Positions 11,319 to 21,279 of a DNA stretch of 64,000 bases are shown one piece after another (the first letter of the stretch is position 1; each line of letters opens with the position of its first letter). The DNA is from an uncultured Pelagibacteraceae bacterium (GTDB lineage: Bacteria; Pseudomonadota; Alphaproteobacteria; Pelagibacterales; Pelagibacteraceae). A program made the position numbers and the translations under genes. The stretch spans positions 18,519-82,518 of the forward strand of contig CACHFM010000005.1 in the NCBI GenBank assembly GCA_902579105.1, written 5' to 3'. The notes beneath the pieces are model-generated. The model was not told the DNA's origin and did no database searches. It saw only the letters and a list, made by a program, of their open reading frames with translations.

Positions 11319-11870
11319 ATGTTTGATGAAAAATCATACAGCCTTAAAATGGATAAAGCCATCGAGGTGTTCTCAAAAGAATTATCGTCTTTAAGAACTG
11401 GTAGAGCAAATTCATCAATGCTTGACTTAGTTAAGGTAGATGTTTATGGACAACAAATGCCGATTAATCAAGTTGGTAGTATAACTACACCAGAACCTAG
11501 AATGATAAATATACAAGTATGGGATGCTAACAATTTACCTTTAATAGATGCTGCTATAAAAAAATCTGACTTAGGATTAAATCCTCAAATTGATGGTCAA
11601 TTAATAAGATTACCAATACCAGAGCTAAACGAAGAAAGAAGAACGGAATTAAAAAAACTTATTAAATCTGTAGGTGAGAAATGTAAAATTTCTATTAGAA
11701 ATATTAGAAGAGAAGCTAACGAAGAGCTTAAAAAACTTTTAAAATCAAAAGAAATTAGTGAAGATGACGAGAAATCATCAGAAAAAAGTGTTCAATCAAT
11801 TACAGATAATCATATTAAAACAGTAGATGATAAAGTTTTATCAAAAGAAAAAGAAATAATGACGATATGA
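11319..11870 (+). CDS. frr: ribosome recycling factor
   Basis: LSSLRTGRANSSMLD, IRNIRREANEELKK. Confidence 0.96.
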   Translation: MFDEKSYSLKMDKAIEVFSKELSSLRTGRANSSMLDLVKVDVYGQQMPINQVGSITTPEPRMINIQVWDANNLPLIDAAIKKSDLGLNPQIDGQLIRLPIPELNEERRTELKKLIKSVGEKCKISIRNIRREANEELKKLLKSKEISEDDEKSSEKSVQSITDNHIKTVDDKVLSKEKEIMTI

Positions 11871-12541
11871 ACCCACTAAATCACGTAGCCATTATCATGG
11901 ATGGTAATGGAAGATGGGGACTAAAATATAAAAATTCTAGAAATGCCGGTCATAAAGCAGGTTTAAGTACAGTTGAAAAAATAATTAAAGAAACAATTAA
12001 ACATAAAATAAAATTTCTTACTCTTTATGCATTTTCAACAGAAAATTGGAAAAGACCCAAGAAAGAAATAAATTATTTATTTAATTTGTTAGAAATTTTC
12101 CTATTAAAAAGAATTGAAGATTTACATAAACAAAATATAAAACTTAAGATAATAGGAATTAAAAATTTTTCAACAAAACTTAACAAACTTTTAAAATTAG
12201 CTGAAAAAAAAACAGCTAAAAATACAAGACTACATATAAATCTTGCACTTAATTATGGTTCTAAATTTGAATTGATTAATGCATTTAAAATTTTAAGTAA
12301 AAAAAAAAATAAAGTGAACGAAAAAAATTTTGTTAAATATTTACAAACTAAAGATACACCTGATCCAGATTTATTAATAAGAACAGGAAATACTAATAGA
12401 TTAAGTAATTTTCTTTTATGGCAACTTGCTTATTCAGAAATATTTTTTGAAAAAAAATTATGGCCTGCATTTAATAAAAAAGATTATAATTTAATAATTA
12501 AAAAATTTAAAAAAGTTAAAAGAAATTTCGGTAGAATTTGA
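11867..12541 (+). CDS. uppS: undecaprenyl diphosphate synthase
   Basis: HVAIIMDGNGRW, TLYAFSTENWKRP, PDLLIRTGN. Confidence 0.96.
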   Translation: MNPLNHVAIIMDGNGRWGLKYKNSRNAGHKAGLSTVEKIIKETIKHKIKFLTLYAFSTENWKRPKKEINYLFNLLEIFLLKRIEDLHKQNIKLKIIGIKNFSTKLNKLLKLAEKKTAKNTRLHINLALNYGSKFELINAFKILSKKKNKVNEKNFVKYLQTKDTPDPDLLIRTGNTNRLSNFLLWQLAYSEIFFEKKLWPAFNKKDYNLIIKKFKKVKRNFGRI

Positions 12542-13170
12542 TGAGCAATGAATTAATCAAAAGAATTATAAGTTCAATTATTTTAATACCTATTGCACTT
12601 TTTTTTATAATAAAAGGATCTTTTTTTTTCATTTTTTTTATATCAATTTGTTTTTGTATAATCGTTTATGAATGGCATATTATGAGTAAAAAAAAACCAT
12701 ACTATTTTTATGGTTTAATTTTTTTAATTTTTTCATTTTTAACTATTTATGCACTTCGAATTAATAATAATGATTATCTTGAAGTATTATTTGTTGTTAC
12801 GATATGTGTTTCAACTGATATTGGTGGATATATATTTGGTAAATTATTTAAAGGCCCAAAACTGACAAAATATAGTCCTAATAAAACTTATTCGGGAATG
12901 TTTGGTGCTTATTTTTTATCATTAATCTCTGTTAATGTAATTCCTCTTTTTAAATTTGAAGTAATGCAATTTAGTGATTTTTTATTTGTTATAGTAATTT
13001 CAAGTGTAAGCCAAATTGGAGATGTCACTATTTCTTATTTTAAAAGATTAGCTAAAATTAAAGATACTGGAAAAATTATACCTGGTCATGGCGGACTACT
13101 AGATAGAGTTGATGGAATGATATTTGCCTTTCCATTTGCATTTATAGTTTTTTTTATAGGTTCATTTTAG
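12538..13170 (+). CDS. cdsA: phosphatidate cytidylyltransferase
   Basis: C-terminal signature KDTGKIIPGHGGLLDRVDGMIF; multi-TM. Confidence 0.93.
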   Translation: MMSNELIKRIISSIILIPIALFFIIKGSFFFIFFISICFCIIVYEWHIMSKKKPYYFYGLIFLIFSFLTIYALRINNNDYLEVLFVVTICVSTDIGGYIFGKLFKGPKLTKYSPNKTYSGMFGAYFLSLISVNVIPLFKFEVMQFSDFLFVIVISSVSQIGDVTISYFKRLAKIKDTGKIIPGHGGLLDRVDGMIFAFPFAFIVFFIGSF

Positions 13171-14349
13171 ATGAAAAAAAAAATTGCAATTCTTGGATCA
13201 ACAGGTTCTATTGGTAAAACATTGCTTAATTTAATAGCAAAGGATAAAAAAAATTTTGATGTACAGCTTTTGACAGCTAATAATGATTACAAAACTTTAC
13301 TAAAACAAGCCAAAAAATTTAAAGTTAAAAATTTAATAATTACTAATAGAAAAAGTTTTGAATTATTAAAGAACAAAACAAAAAATTTAAATATTAAAAT
13401 TTTTAATAGTTTTGATAATTTAAATAAAATTTTTAAATTTAAAATAGATTATGTAATGAGCTCGATTATGGGCATTGATGGTTTAGAGCCAACAATAAAA
13501 ATAATTAAATTTACAAATAAAATTGTTATTGCAAATAAAGAGTCCATCATTTGTGGATGGAACATAATAAACAAAGAGTTAAAAAAAAATAAAACAGAAT
13601 TCATTCCCGTTGATTCAGAACATTTTTCATTATGGTTTGGATTACAAAATTTAAAAGTTAATAATATTGAAAAAATTTTTATAACTGCATCAGGAGGTCC
13701 TTTTTATAAAATTTCTTTAAATCAATTTAAAAATATTAGAACTTCTCAAGCTTTAAAACATCCCAATTGGAAAATGGGTAAAAAAATTTCTATTGATTCT
13801 GCAACAATGATCAATAAAATATATGAGGTTATAGAAGCTAGGAATATTTTTAATATTCCATATAAAAATATTCAAATTTTAATTCATCCAAAATCTTATA
13901 TTCATGCCATATTAAAATTTAATAATGGATTAATTAAAATTATTGCTCACGACACTACTATGAAAATTCCAATTTTTAATACACTATTTTTAAATAGTAA
14001 CAAAAATTTGAAATCAAAAAAAATAAACTTAAAAATATTAAATGATTTAAAATTTAAAAAAGTAAATTTAAAAAGATATCCGATGATTAAATTATTCAAA
14101 TATCTACCTGCAAAACAATCATTATTTGAAACTATAATTGTTTCAGCTAATGATAAACTTGTGGAGTTATTTTTGAATAAAAAAATTAAATTTACTGATA
14201 TTCAAAAAAAATTATTTTATATTATTAAATCGAATGAATTTTCTAAATATAAAAAAATTTACCCAAAAAAAGCAAAAGATATTCTTGAATTAAATAATTA
14301 TGTTCGTTTAAAAGTATTAAAAAATGTGTATAAATCCATAAATGTTTAG
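13171..14349 (+). CDS. dxr: 1-deoxy-D-xylulose 5-phosphate reductoisomerase
   Basis: ILGSTGSIGKTLL, PVDSEHFSLW, HPNWKMGKKISIDSATM. Confidence 0.96.
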   Translation: MKKKIAILGSTGSIGKTLLNLIAKDKKNFDVQLLTANNDYKTLLKQAKKFKVKNLIITNRKSFELLKNKTKNLNIKIFNSFDNLNKIFKFKIDYVMSSIMGIDGLEPTIKIIKFTNKIVIANKESIICGWNIINKELKKNKTEFIPVDSEHFSLWFGLQNLKVNNIEKIFITASGGPFYKISLNQFKNIRTSQALKHPNWKMGKKISIDSATMINKIYEVIEARNIFNIPYKNIQILIHPKSYIHAILKFNNGLIKIIAHDTTMKIPIFNTLFLNSNKNLKSKKINLKILNDLKFKKVNLKRYPMIKLFKYLPAKQSLFETIIVSANDKLVELFLNKKIKFTDIQKKLFYIIKSNEFSKYKKIYPKKAKDILELNNYVRLKVLKNVYKSINV

Positions 14350-16588
14350 AAGACAAAACAATATACTAACTTTAATAACTATTTTTTTATCTTGTATTTT
14401 TTTACCAGCTTTTGGTGATGTTGTTAAAAAAATCGAAATTAAAGGTAATGATAGAATTTCTACCGAAACTATTAAAATGTTTGCTCAAGTAAATTTAGGT
14501 GATGATTTAGATGATAATGAAGTAAATAATCTTCTTAAACGTTTATATGATACTAATTTTTTTCAAGATATTTCGATTAAATTAATTTCAAATAATTTAT
14601 CTATATTAGTGAAAGAGAACCCAATAGTAGAAAATATTATTTATAATGGAATAAAATCCAAAACACTTAAAGAAAAAGTTACTGAGAATTTAAGTTTAAG
14701 AAGCAGATCTTCTTATGACAAAATTTTATTGAAAAAAGATAAAAATACAATTTTATCTTCTTTAAAAGATTTAGGATATTATTTTTCGACTGTTGATGTA
14801 GATAAGTTTGAAATTGGTGAAAATAAAGTTGACTTAATATTTAATATTAACTTAGGAAATAAAGCTAAAATAAAAAAAATTTCATTTATCGGTAATAAGA
14901 TATATAAAGATGGTAAACTAAGAAGTTTAATAATTAGTGAAGAATATAAATTTTGGAAATTTATTTCTGGAAAAAAATATTTAAACGAAAATTTAATAAA
15001 CTTTGATAAAAAATTATTAAAAAATCATTATTTGAACAAGGGATACTATGATGTTTTGATTAATTCATCATTTGCAAAAATTGTAAATAATGATGAATTT
15101 GAACTTATATTTAATATAGATGCAAAAAATAAATTTTTTTTTGGTGAATTAAAAATAAATTTACCTAACGATTTTGAGCCTTCAAATTTTGTTAATATAA
15201 AAAATACTTTTGATAAATTAAAAGGTAAACCTTATTCAATTAATTCAGTCGAAAAAATTATTGATGAAATAGATAAAATTTCTATTAGTGAACAATATGA
15301 ATCAGTTAAAGCTAGTGTTGTTGAAAATATTGTTTCAGATAAAATTAATTTAACATTTAAAATTGAAGAGACCGATAAATTTTTTGTTGAGAAAATAAAT
15401 ATTTTTGGAAATAATGTTACAAGAGAAAATGTTATTAGAAATCAATTCTCTATTGATGAAGGTGATCCATATAATGAAATTTTGGCAAACAAAAGCATAA
15501 ATAACATTAAATCTCTAAATTTTTTTAAAAATGTTGAGTCTGAAATCATTGATGGAAAAGATCAAAATTCCAAGATTATAAATATAACAGTTCAGGAAAA
15601 ACCCACTGGAGAAATAATGGCTGGAGCAGGTTTTGGTACTTCAGGTGAAGTTATTGAATTTGGTGTTAAAGAAAATAATTATTTAGGTAAAGGTTTAGCT
15701 GTTGAGTCACAATTATCATTAAGTTCAGAAAAAATTACTGGCAATATTAATATTGAAGACCCAAATTATAAAAATTCGAATAAATCAGTTAATTTAGGAA
15801 TTGAAGCTATTGAATATGATAAATTAGGTACATTTGGATATAAATCAAAAAAAATAGGTGGATTAATTGGAACAAGATTTGAATATTTAGATGATTTTAA
15901 GCTAGGTATAGAAACATCGTCTTTTATAGAGAAAATTGAAACAGATAGTACTGCATCTGCTCGTCAAAAAACTCAACAAGGAAATTATTTTGATACTTAT
16001 TTAAATCTAAGTTTTGATTATGATAAAAGAAATCAAAGGTTTAAAACAAGTGATGGATTTAGAAGCTATTATTCTATGGGTTTACCTTTAATAAGTGAAA
16101 ACAACACATTAAATAATTTTTATTTTTATAAAATTTTTTCTGAATTATATGAAGATAATATTTCATCTTTTTCTATTTCATTAAGTTCGGCCAACTCATT
16201 AACGGGCGATGATGTCAAATTATCTGAAAGATTATTTGTTCCTCAAAGTAAGTTGAGAGGTTTTGTTAGTGGAAAAGTTGGTCCAAAAGATGGAGATGAT
16301 TATATAGGTGGTAACTATTATGCAGTCATGAATTTGAATTCTACTCTGCCTCAAATTTTACCAAATTTTCAAGAAATAGAAGTAATATCATTTATAGATA
16401 TTGCTAATCTTTGGGGAGTTGATGATAAATCTTTGAATAAATCTAGTGAAATTAGAAGTTCGATAGGCATAGGCATTGATTGGTTCACGGCTGTTGGACC
16501 TTTAAGTTTTTCTTTTGCACAACCAATATCAAAAAGTTCATCTGATACAACTGAAACATTTAGGTTTAATTTAGGTACTACTTTTTAA
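14342..16588 (+). CDS. bamA: outer membrane protein assembly factor BamA
   Basis: POTRA repeats then Omp85 barrel; LRGF motif (KLRGFVSGKVGP), C-terminal F. Confidence 0.95.
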   Translation: MFRRQNNILTLITIFLSCIFLPAFGDVVKKIEIKGNDRISTETIKMFAQVNLGDDLDDNEVNNLLKRLYDTNFFQDISIKLISNNLSILVKENPIVENIIYNGIKSKTLKEKVTENLSLRSRSSYDKILLKKDKNTILSSLKDLGYYFSTVDVDKFEIGENKVDLIFNINLGNKAKIKKISFIGNKIYKDGKLRSLIISEEYKFWKFISGKKYLNENLINFDKKLLKNHYLNKGYYDVLINSSFAKIVNNDEFELIFNIDAKNKFFFGELKINLPNDFEPSNFVNIKNTFDKLKGKPYSINSVEKIIDEIDKISISEQYESVKASVVENIVSDKINLTFKIEETDKFFVEKINIFGNNVTRENVIRNQFSIDEGDPYNEILANKSINNIKSLNFFKNVESEIIDGKDQNSKIINITVQEKPTGEIMAGAGFGTSGEVIEFGVKENNYLGKGLAVESQLSLSSEKITGNINIEDPNYKNSNKSVNLGIEAIEYDKLGTFGYKSKKIGGLIGTRFEYLDDFKLGIETSSFIEKIETDSTASARQKTQQGNYFDTYLNLSFDYDKRNQRFKTSDGFRSYYSMGLPLISENNTLNNFYFYKIFSELYEDNISSFSISLSSANSLTGDDVKLSERLFVPQSKLRGFVSGKVGPKDGDDYIGGNYYAVMNLNSTLPQILPNFQEIEVISFIDIANLWGVDDKSLNKSSEIRSSIGIGIDWFTAVGPLSFSFAQPISKSSSDTTETFRFNLGTTF

Positions 16589-17109
16589 TGAGGTTTACTA
16601 AAAAATATATTTTAATTTTTATAATATATTTATCCAATATAACTTCAACATATAGTGCAGAAAATATTGTTTTTCTTGATATTGATTATGTTTTAAATAA
16701 TTCGAATCTTGGAAAGTCAATCTATATAGAATTAGAAAAATTAAATAAAGAAAATATAAACAAATTAAATGAAAAGGAAAAATTAATCAAAGAAAAGAAA
16801 GACAATATTAATAAAACAAAAAATGTTTCCACAAAAGAAAAACTTGAAAAAGATATTATTTTATTTAACAAAGACGTCGAGAAGTATAAATTAGAAAAAA
16901 AAAAATTACTTGATGATTTTAAAGTTAAAAAAAATAAAGAATTAGATAATTTTTTAATTAAAATAAATCCAATTATACAAGAATATATGAAAAGTAATTC
17001 AATTGATATAATTCTAGAAAAAAATCAAATTTTTATAGGAAATAAAACTAAAGACATTACTGAAGATATTATTAAGTTAATAAATAAAAAATTTATAAAT
17101 AATGGATAA
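16588..17109 (+). CDS. skp: OmpH/Skp family periplasmic chaperone
   Basis: Signal peptide, Lys/Glu-rich coiled coil, position after bamA. Confidence 0.8.
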   Translation: MRFTKKYILIFIIYLSNITSTYSAENIVFLDIDYVLNNSNLGKSIYIELEKLNKENINKLNEKEKLIKEKKDNINKTKNVSTKEKLEKDIILFNKDVEKYKLEKKKLLDDFKVKKNKELDNFLIKINPIIQEYMKSNSIDIILEKNQIFIGNKTKDITEDIIKLINKKFINNG

Positions 17110-17548
17110 ACTTAATAAAGAGCAAATTCGAAATTTATTACCTCATAGAGAGCCAATGCTTTTAATTGATGAATTATATAATATTAAAAAATTATCCTCA
17201 GCCACAGCAACTGTTTATGTCAAAAAAAATAGTTTCTTTGTACAAGGACATTTTCCTGAAAACCCTGTAATGCCCGGAGTTTTAATTGTTGAGTCTTTTG
17301 GACAAGCTGCTGCTGCTCTAACTGCTTTAGGACTAGATAAATCGACTTATGAAAATAAGTTGGTATTTTTAATGGGTGTTGAAAAAGCAAGATTTCGAAA
17401 CCCTGTTATACCTGATTGTAAATTAACCCTTCAAATTGAAGCAATAAGATCTCATGGCAAAGTTTGGAAATATAAAGGTGAAGCTTTCGTAGATGATAAA
17501 AAAATGGCTGACGCTGTTTGGTCAGCTACTATTGTTGATAAGAAATAA
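17102..17548 (+). CDS. fabZ: 3-hydroxyacyl-ACP dehydratase FabZ
   Basis: LPHREPMLLIDE, GHFPENPVMPGVLIVESFGQAA. Confidence 0.96.
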   Translation: MDKLNKEQIRNLLPHREPMLLIDELYNIKKLSSATATVYVKKNSFFVQGHFPENPVMPGVLIVESFGQAAAALTALGLDKSTYENKLVFLMGVEKARFRNPVIPDCKLTLQIEAIRSHGKVWKYKGEAFVDDKKMADAVWSATIVDKK

Positions 17549-17599
17549 ATAGCAATAAATATTGATAACAGTATTAATTTTGCTTTGATAAAAGCAATT

Positions 17600-18580
17600 A
17601 TGTCTAATCCTTTCTTTAAAAATCATGGTCCATTTTTAATTTCTGAGATTTTAAAATTTCTTAATATTAAAGTTGATGGCATAAGCTCAAAACAAGAAGT
17701 TTTAGATATTAAAGATTTATATAGTTCAAATAATACCGATATTACTTTCTTTCATTCCAAGAAATACAAAGATGTAGCAAAAAATACAAAAGCATCCTAT
17801 TGTGTTACTACAGAGTCTTTAAAAAATGATCTTCCGAAAAATTGCATACCTTTAGTAGTTGATAATGTTTTAATATCAGTATCAAAATTAACTTCTAAAT
17901 TTTATCCAGACTCTATAAATGATGATTTTGATGACTCAGTAATCGATATACTTAAAACAGAATTTCAGAATAAAGTGAAATGTGGTAATAATGTTTTAAT
18001 TGGTAAAAATGTATCAATTGGCTTAAATTGTTTAATTGGTCATAATACTATTATTGAAAAAAATGTTTCAATAGGAAACAATTGTTCAATTGGATCAAAT
18101 ACAATTATAAGAAATTCAATTATTAAAGATAATGTAAAAATTTTAGATAATTGTGTTGTCGGCAAACATGGCTTTGGCTTTTTTCCAATAGATAATAAAA
18201 ATTTAAGATATCCTCATATTGGACACGTTTTAATAGAAGAAAACTGTGAGATTGGATGTGGGTCAACTATAGATAGAGGATCAATTTCTAATACTATAAT
18301 TGGAAAAAATACGTATTTAGATAATCAAATTCATATTGCTCACAATGTTAAAATTGGTAAAAATTCAGTTATAGCTGGCCAAGTAGGTATTGCTGGGAGT
18401 TCTATAATTGGAAATAATGTTAAAATTGGTGGACAAGCAGGTATTTCAGGACACCTGAAAATTGGAAATAATGTAGAAATTGGAGGTGGTTCAGGAGTTA
18501 TTAAAAATATTCCAGATAATAAGAAAGTGATGGGATATCCAGCAAAAAATATTAGAGAATTTTTAAGAGATAGTAAATGA
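17600..18580 (+). CDS. lpxD: UDP-3-O-acylglucosamine N-acyltransferase
   Basis: Hexapeptide repeats, HIGHVLIEENCEIGCGSTIDRGS; MSNPFF start at 17600 preferred over the TTG at 17585. Confidence 0.93.
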   Translation: MSNPFFKNHGPFLISEILKFLNIKVDGISSKQEVLDIKDLYSSNNTDITFFHSKKYKDVAKNTKASYCVTTESLKNDLPKNCIPLVVDNVLISVSKLTSKFYPDSINDDFDDSVIDILKTEFQNKVKCGNNVLIGKNVSIGLNCLIGHNTIIEKNVSIGNNCSIGSNTIIRNSIIKDNVKILDNCVVGKHGFGFFPIDNKNLRYPHIGHVLIEENCEIGCGSTIDRGSISNTIIGKNTYLDNQIHIAHNVKIGKNSVIAGQVGIAGSSIIGNNVKIGGQAGISGHLKIGNNVEIGGGSGVIKNIPDNKKVMGYPAKNIREFLRDSK

Positions 18581-19359
18581 TTGATAAAACAGCAATAATT
18601 GATTCAAAGGCCAAAATATCAGAAAATGTTAAAATTGGTCCTTACTCTATAATAGGTCCTAATGTCGAAATTGGCGAAGGTACAGTTGTGCAATCACATG
18701 TAAACATAACTGGTAATACAAAAATTGGATTAAATAATAAAATTTATCCATTTGCATCTATTGGAAATGATCCTCAAGATTTAAAATTTAAAGGTGAAGA
18801 AACTGATTTAGAAATAGGTGATAATAACAAAATCAGAGAATATGTTACTATTAATCCAGGTACTGAAGGAGGTGGTGGGTTAACTAAAGTAGGAAGTAAC
18901 TGTTTGTTTATGGTTTCTGCTCACATTGCTCATGATTGTTTTGTTGGTGATAATGTAATATTAGCAAACAATGTTCCTTTAGGGGGTCATGCTCATGTTG
19001 ATGATAATGTCATTATAGGAGGAAATTCAGCCGTACAACAATTCACTAGAGTTGGTAAATTTGCAATGATTGGTGGTATGTGTGGGGTTGTTAGAGATGT
19101 AATTCCATATGGAATAGCTCATGGAAATAGAAGTATCTTACAAGGTTTGAATTTAATTGGTCTAAGAAGAAAAAATATTCCAAATAAAGAAATAATAACA
19201 CTTACTGAAGCCTACAAAGAAATATTTAAAAATGAAAATTTAACAGAAAATTTAAAAAAATTAACAAATGAATTAAGAAACAATGATCTTGTTCTTGAAG
19301 TAATTAATTTTATTGAAAAGGACAAAAAAAGACCAATTTGTACTCCTTTTTCAAAATAA
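18577..19359 (+). CDS. lpxA: UDP-N-acetylglucosamine acyltransferase
   Basis: Hexapeptide repeats, REYVTINPGTEGGGG, HIAHDCFVGD, GLNLIGLRRK. Confidence 0.95.
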   Translation: MIDKTAIIDSKAKISENVKIGPYSIIGPNVEIGEGTVVQSHVNITGNTKIGLNNKIYPFASIGNDPQDLKFKGEETDLEIGDNNKIREYVTINPGTEGGGGLTKVGSNCLFMVSAHIAHDCFVGDNVILANNVPLGGHAHVDDNVIIGGNSAVQQFTRVGKFAMIGGMCGVVRDVIPYGIAHGNRSILQGLNLIGLRRKNIPNKEIITLTEAYKEIFKNENLTENLKKLTNELRNNDLVLEVINFIEKDKKRPICTPFSK

Positions 19360-19360
19360 G

Positions 19361-20146
19361 ATGATTGGATTATTTTTAGGCGATACAGATTTTTCTGAAA
19401 TAGTTTTAAACAAAATAAAACGATTAAAAAAAAAATATTTTATTATTGATTTTTCAAAAAATAATAAATTTAAAAATAATATGTACTCTAATCGAATAAG
19501 TATTGGAAAATTTGGTAAAATTCTTAATTTAATAAAAGAAAAAAATTCAAAAAAAGTTTTATTCGCAGGCAAAATAGCCAAGCCAAAATTTTCATCTTTA
19601 AGATTAGATTTTAAAGGCTTTTATTATATGCCAAGCGTTATTAAAGCTGCAAAAAAAGGTGATGCTGCAATAGTTAAATCAATAATTAATATATTAAATA
19701 AAGAGGATATAAAAGTTATTAGCTCAATTTATTTTAATCCAGAATTATCTTTAAAATCAGGAAATTATACAAAACTTAAACCTAATAAAAAGGATTTAGT
19801 ATCAATTAAAAAAGGTATTAAATATTTTAATAAATTCAGCGATTTAGATCATGTCCAAGCTTTAGTTGTTAATAATAGTAAAGTTATTGCCAGGGAGGGG
19901 AGAGATGGTACTAAAAAAATGTTATCTAAATTAAAAAAAAAAACGCAAGGTGTTTTAATTAAATTTCCTAAAAAAAAACAAGATTTAAGAATGGATTTAC
20001 CCACAATTGGTCTTCAAACATTTAAGGATTGTAAAAAATATGGTGTAAAAGGAATAGTATTAAAATCTAAAAAAAATATAATTTTGGATAAGGTTAAATG
20101 TATTAAATTTGCAAATAGAAATAATATATTTATGAAAGTTATATGA
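19361..20146 (+). CDS. lpxI: UDP-2,3-diacylglucosamine pyrophosphatase LpxI family (DUF1009)
   Basis: DLDHVQALVV...IAREGRDGT, LPTIGLQT; between lpxA and lpxB; MIGLFLGDTDF start at 19361. Confidence 0.87.
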   Translation: MIGLFLGDTDFSEIVLNKIKRLKKKYFIIDFSKNNKFKNNMYSNRISIGKFGKILNLIKEKNSKKVLFAGKIAKPKFSSLRLDFKGFYYMPSVIKAAKKGDAAIVKSIINILNKEDIKVISSIYFNPELSLKSGNYTKLKPNKKDLVSIKKGIKYFNKFSDLDHVQALVVNNSKVIAREGRDGTKKMLSKLKKKTQGVLIKFPKKKQDLRMDLPTIGLQTFKDCKKYGVKGIVLKSKKNIILDKVKCIKFANRNNIFMKVI

Positions 20147-21279
20147 AAAAAATATTTATACTAACAGGAGAACCTTCAGGTGATAAGTTAGCTTCTACAG
20201 TTATATCAAAGCTTCAATCTATAAATTCGGAAATCAAATATTTGTCTGTAGGTGGATCTAATTTAAAAAAGTTAGGTATTAGCTCTATTTATGACTTAAA
20301 GGAGATAACTTACCTTGGATTTACAAGTGTTATTTTAAATATTTTTAAAATTAGAAAGAAAATTAATCAAACTGTAGAAGAGATAGTAAAATTTAATCCT
20401 GATGTTTTATTTAGTGTTGATAGTCCTGATTTTACCCTGAGAGTAGCTGAAAAAGTTAAGAAAATTAATAGTAATATTAAAACAATTCATTACGTAGCAC
20501 CTCAAGTGTGGGTTTGGAGAAAAAATAGAGTTAAAAAAATCAAAAGGTTTATTGATCATATTCTTTTACTTTTTGAATTTGAAAAAGAATATTTTGATAA
20601 GGAAAAGATCAAGAATACTTTTGTAGGACATCCTTTAATTGAAACAAAAGAAAATACAAAAACTAAAATCGATAATTTAATACCAGAAGACAAGAAAATT
20701 ATTTCCTTATTTCCAGGAAGCAGAAAATCTGAAACCATAATTTTGTTACCAATTTTAATAAGTTTTATTCAATTAATGAATAAACAATATAAAGATTATT
20801 TTTTTTATTTTCATGCCACTGAAGAAAATAAAAATTCAATATTAGATATTGTTAAACAAAATAATATTCAAAATATAGATGTTGTATCTGAGGAAAATAT
20901 TAAATCAGATGTCTTATCTAAATCTATTTTTGCGGTATCAAAATCTGGAACAGTCTCACTACAAATATGTAATGCGAACATACCATCTATAATTATTTAT
21001 AAATTAGGTTTTATAAACTTTATGATATTTAAATTATTAGTGAATGTTAAATTTGCAAATATTATTAATATTATCAATAATCGAGAAGTAATTCCTGAAC
21101 TTCTTCAAAACGAATGTAATGCTAATGAAATTTATAAAACAGTAATCTATTTTTTAAAACATCCTGAACTTATTAAAAATCAATTAAACGAGTGTAATAA
21201 AACTTTAGAGGGCATTAGATCAAAGACTTCATCATCAGATGAGTCATCAGCAGTTCTATCTAATTATCTCGTTTCCTAA
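20143..21279 (+). CDS. lpxB: lipid-A-disaccharide synthase
   Basis: TGEPSGDKLAS, VAPQVWVWRKNRVK, LFPGSRKSE. Confidence 0.95.
   Translation: MKKIFILTGEPSGDKLASTVISKLQSINSEIKYLSVGGSNLKKLGISSIYDLKEITYLGFTSVILNIFKIRKKINQTVEEIVKFNPDVLFSVDSPDFTLRVAEKVKKINSNIKTIHYVAPQVWVWRKNRVKKIKRFIDHILLLFEFEKEYFDKEKIKNTFVGHPLIETKENTKTKIDNLIPEDKKIISLFPGSRKSETIILLPILISFIQLMNKQYKDYFFYFHATEENKNSILDIVKQNNIQNIDVVSEENIKSDVLSKSIFAVSKSGTVSLQICNANIPSIIIYKLGFINFMIFKLLVNVKFANIINIINNREVIPELLQNECNANEIYKTVIYFLKHPELIKNQLNECNKTLEGIRSKTSSSDESSAVLSNYLVS

Noticed and set aside
17970-19050. Repeated IGxN / NVxIG-like DNA pattern
   Set aside because: Explained by left-handed beta-helix hexapeptide repeats in LpxD and LpxA, not a DNA repeat or CRISPR
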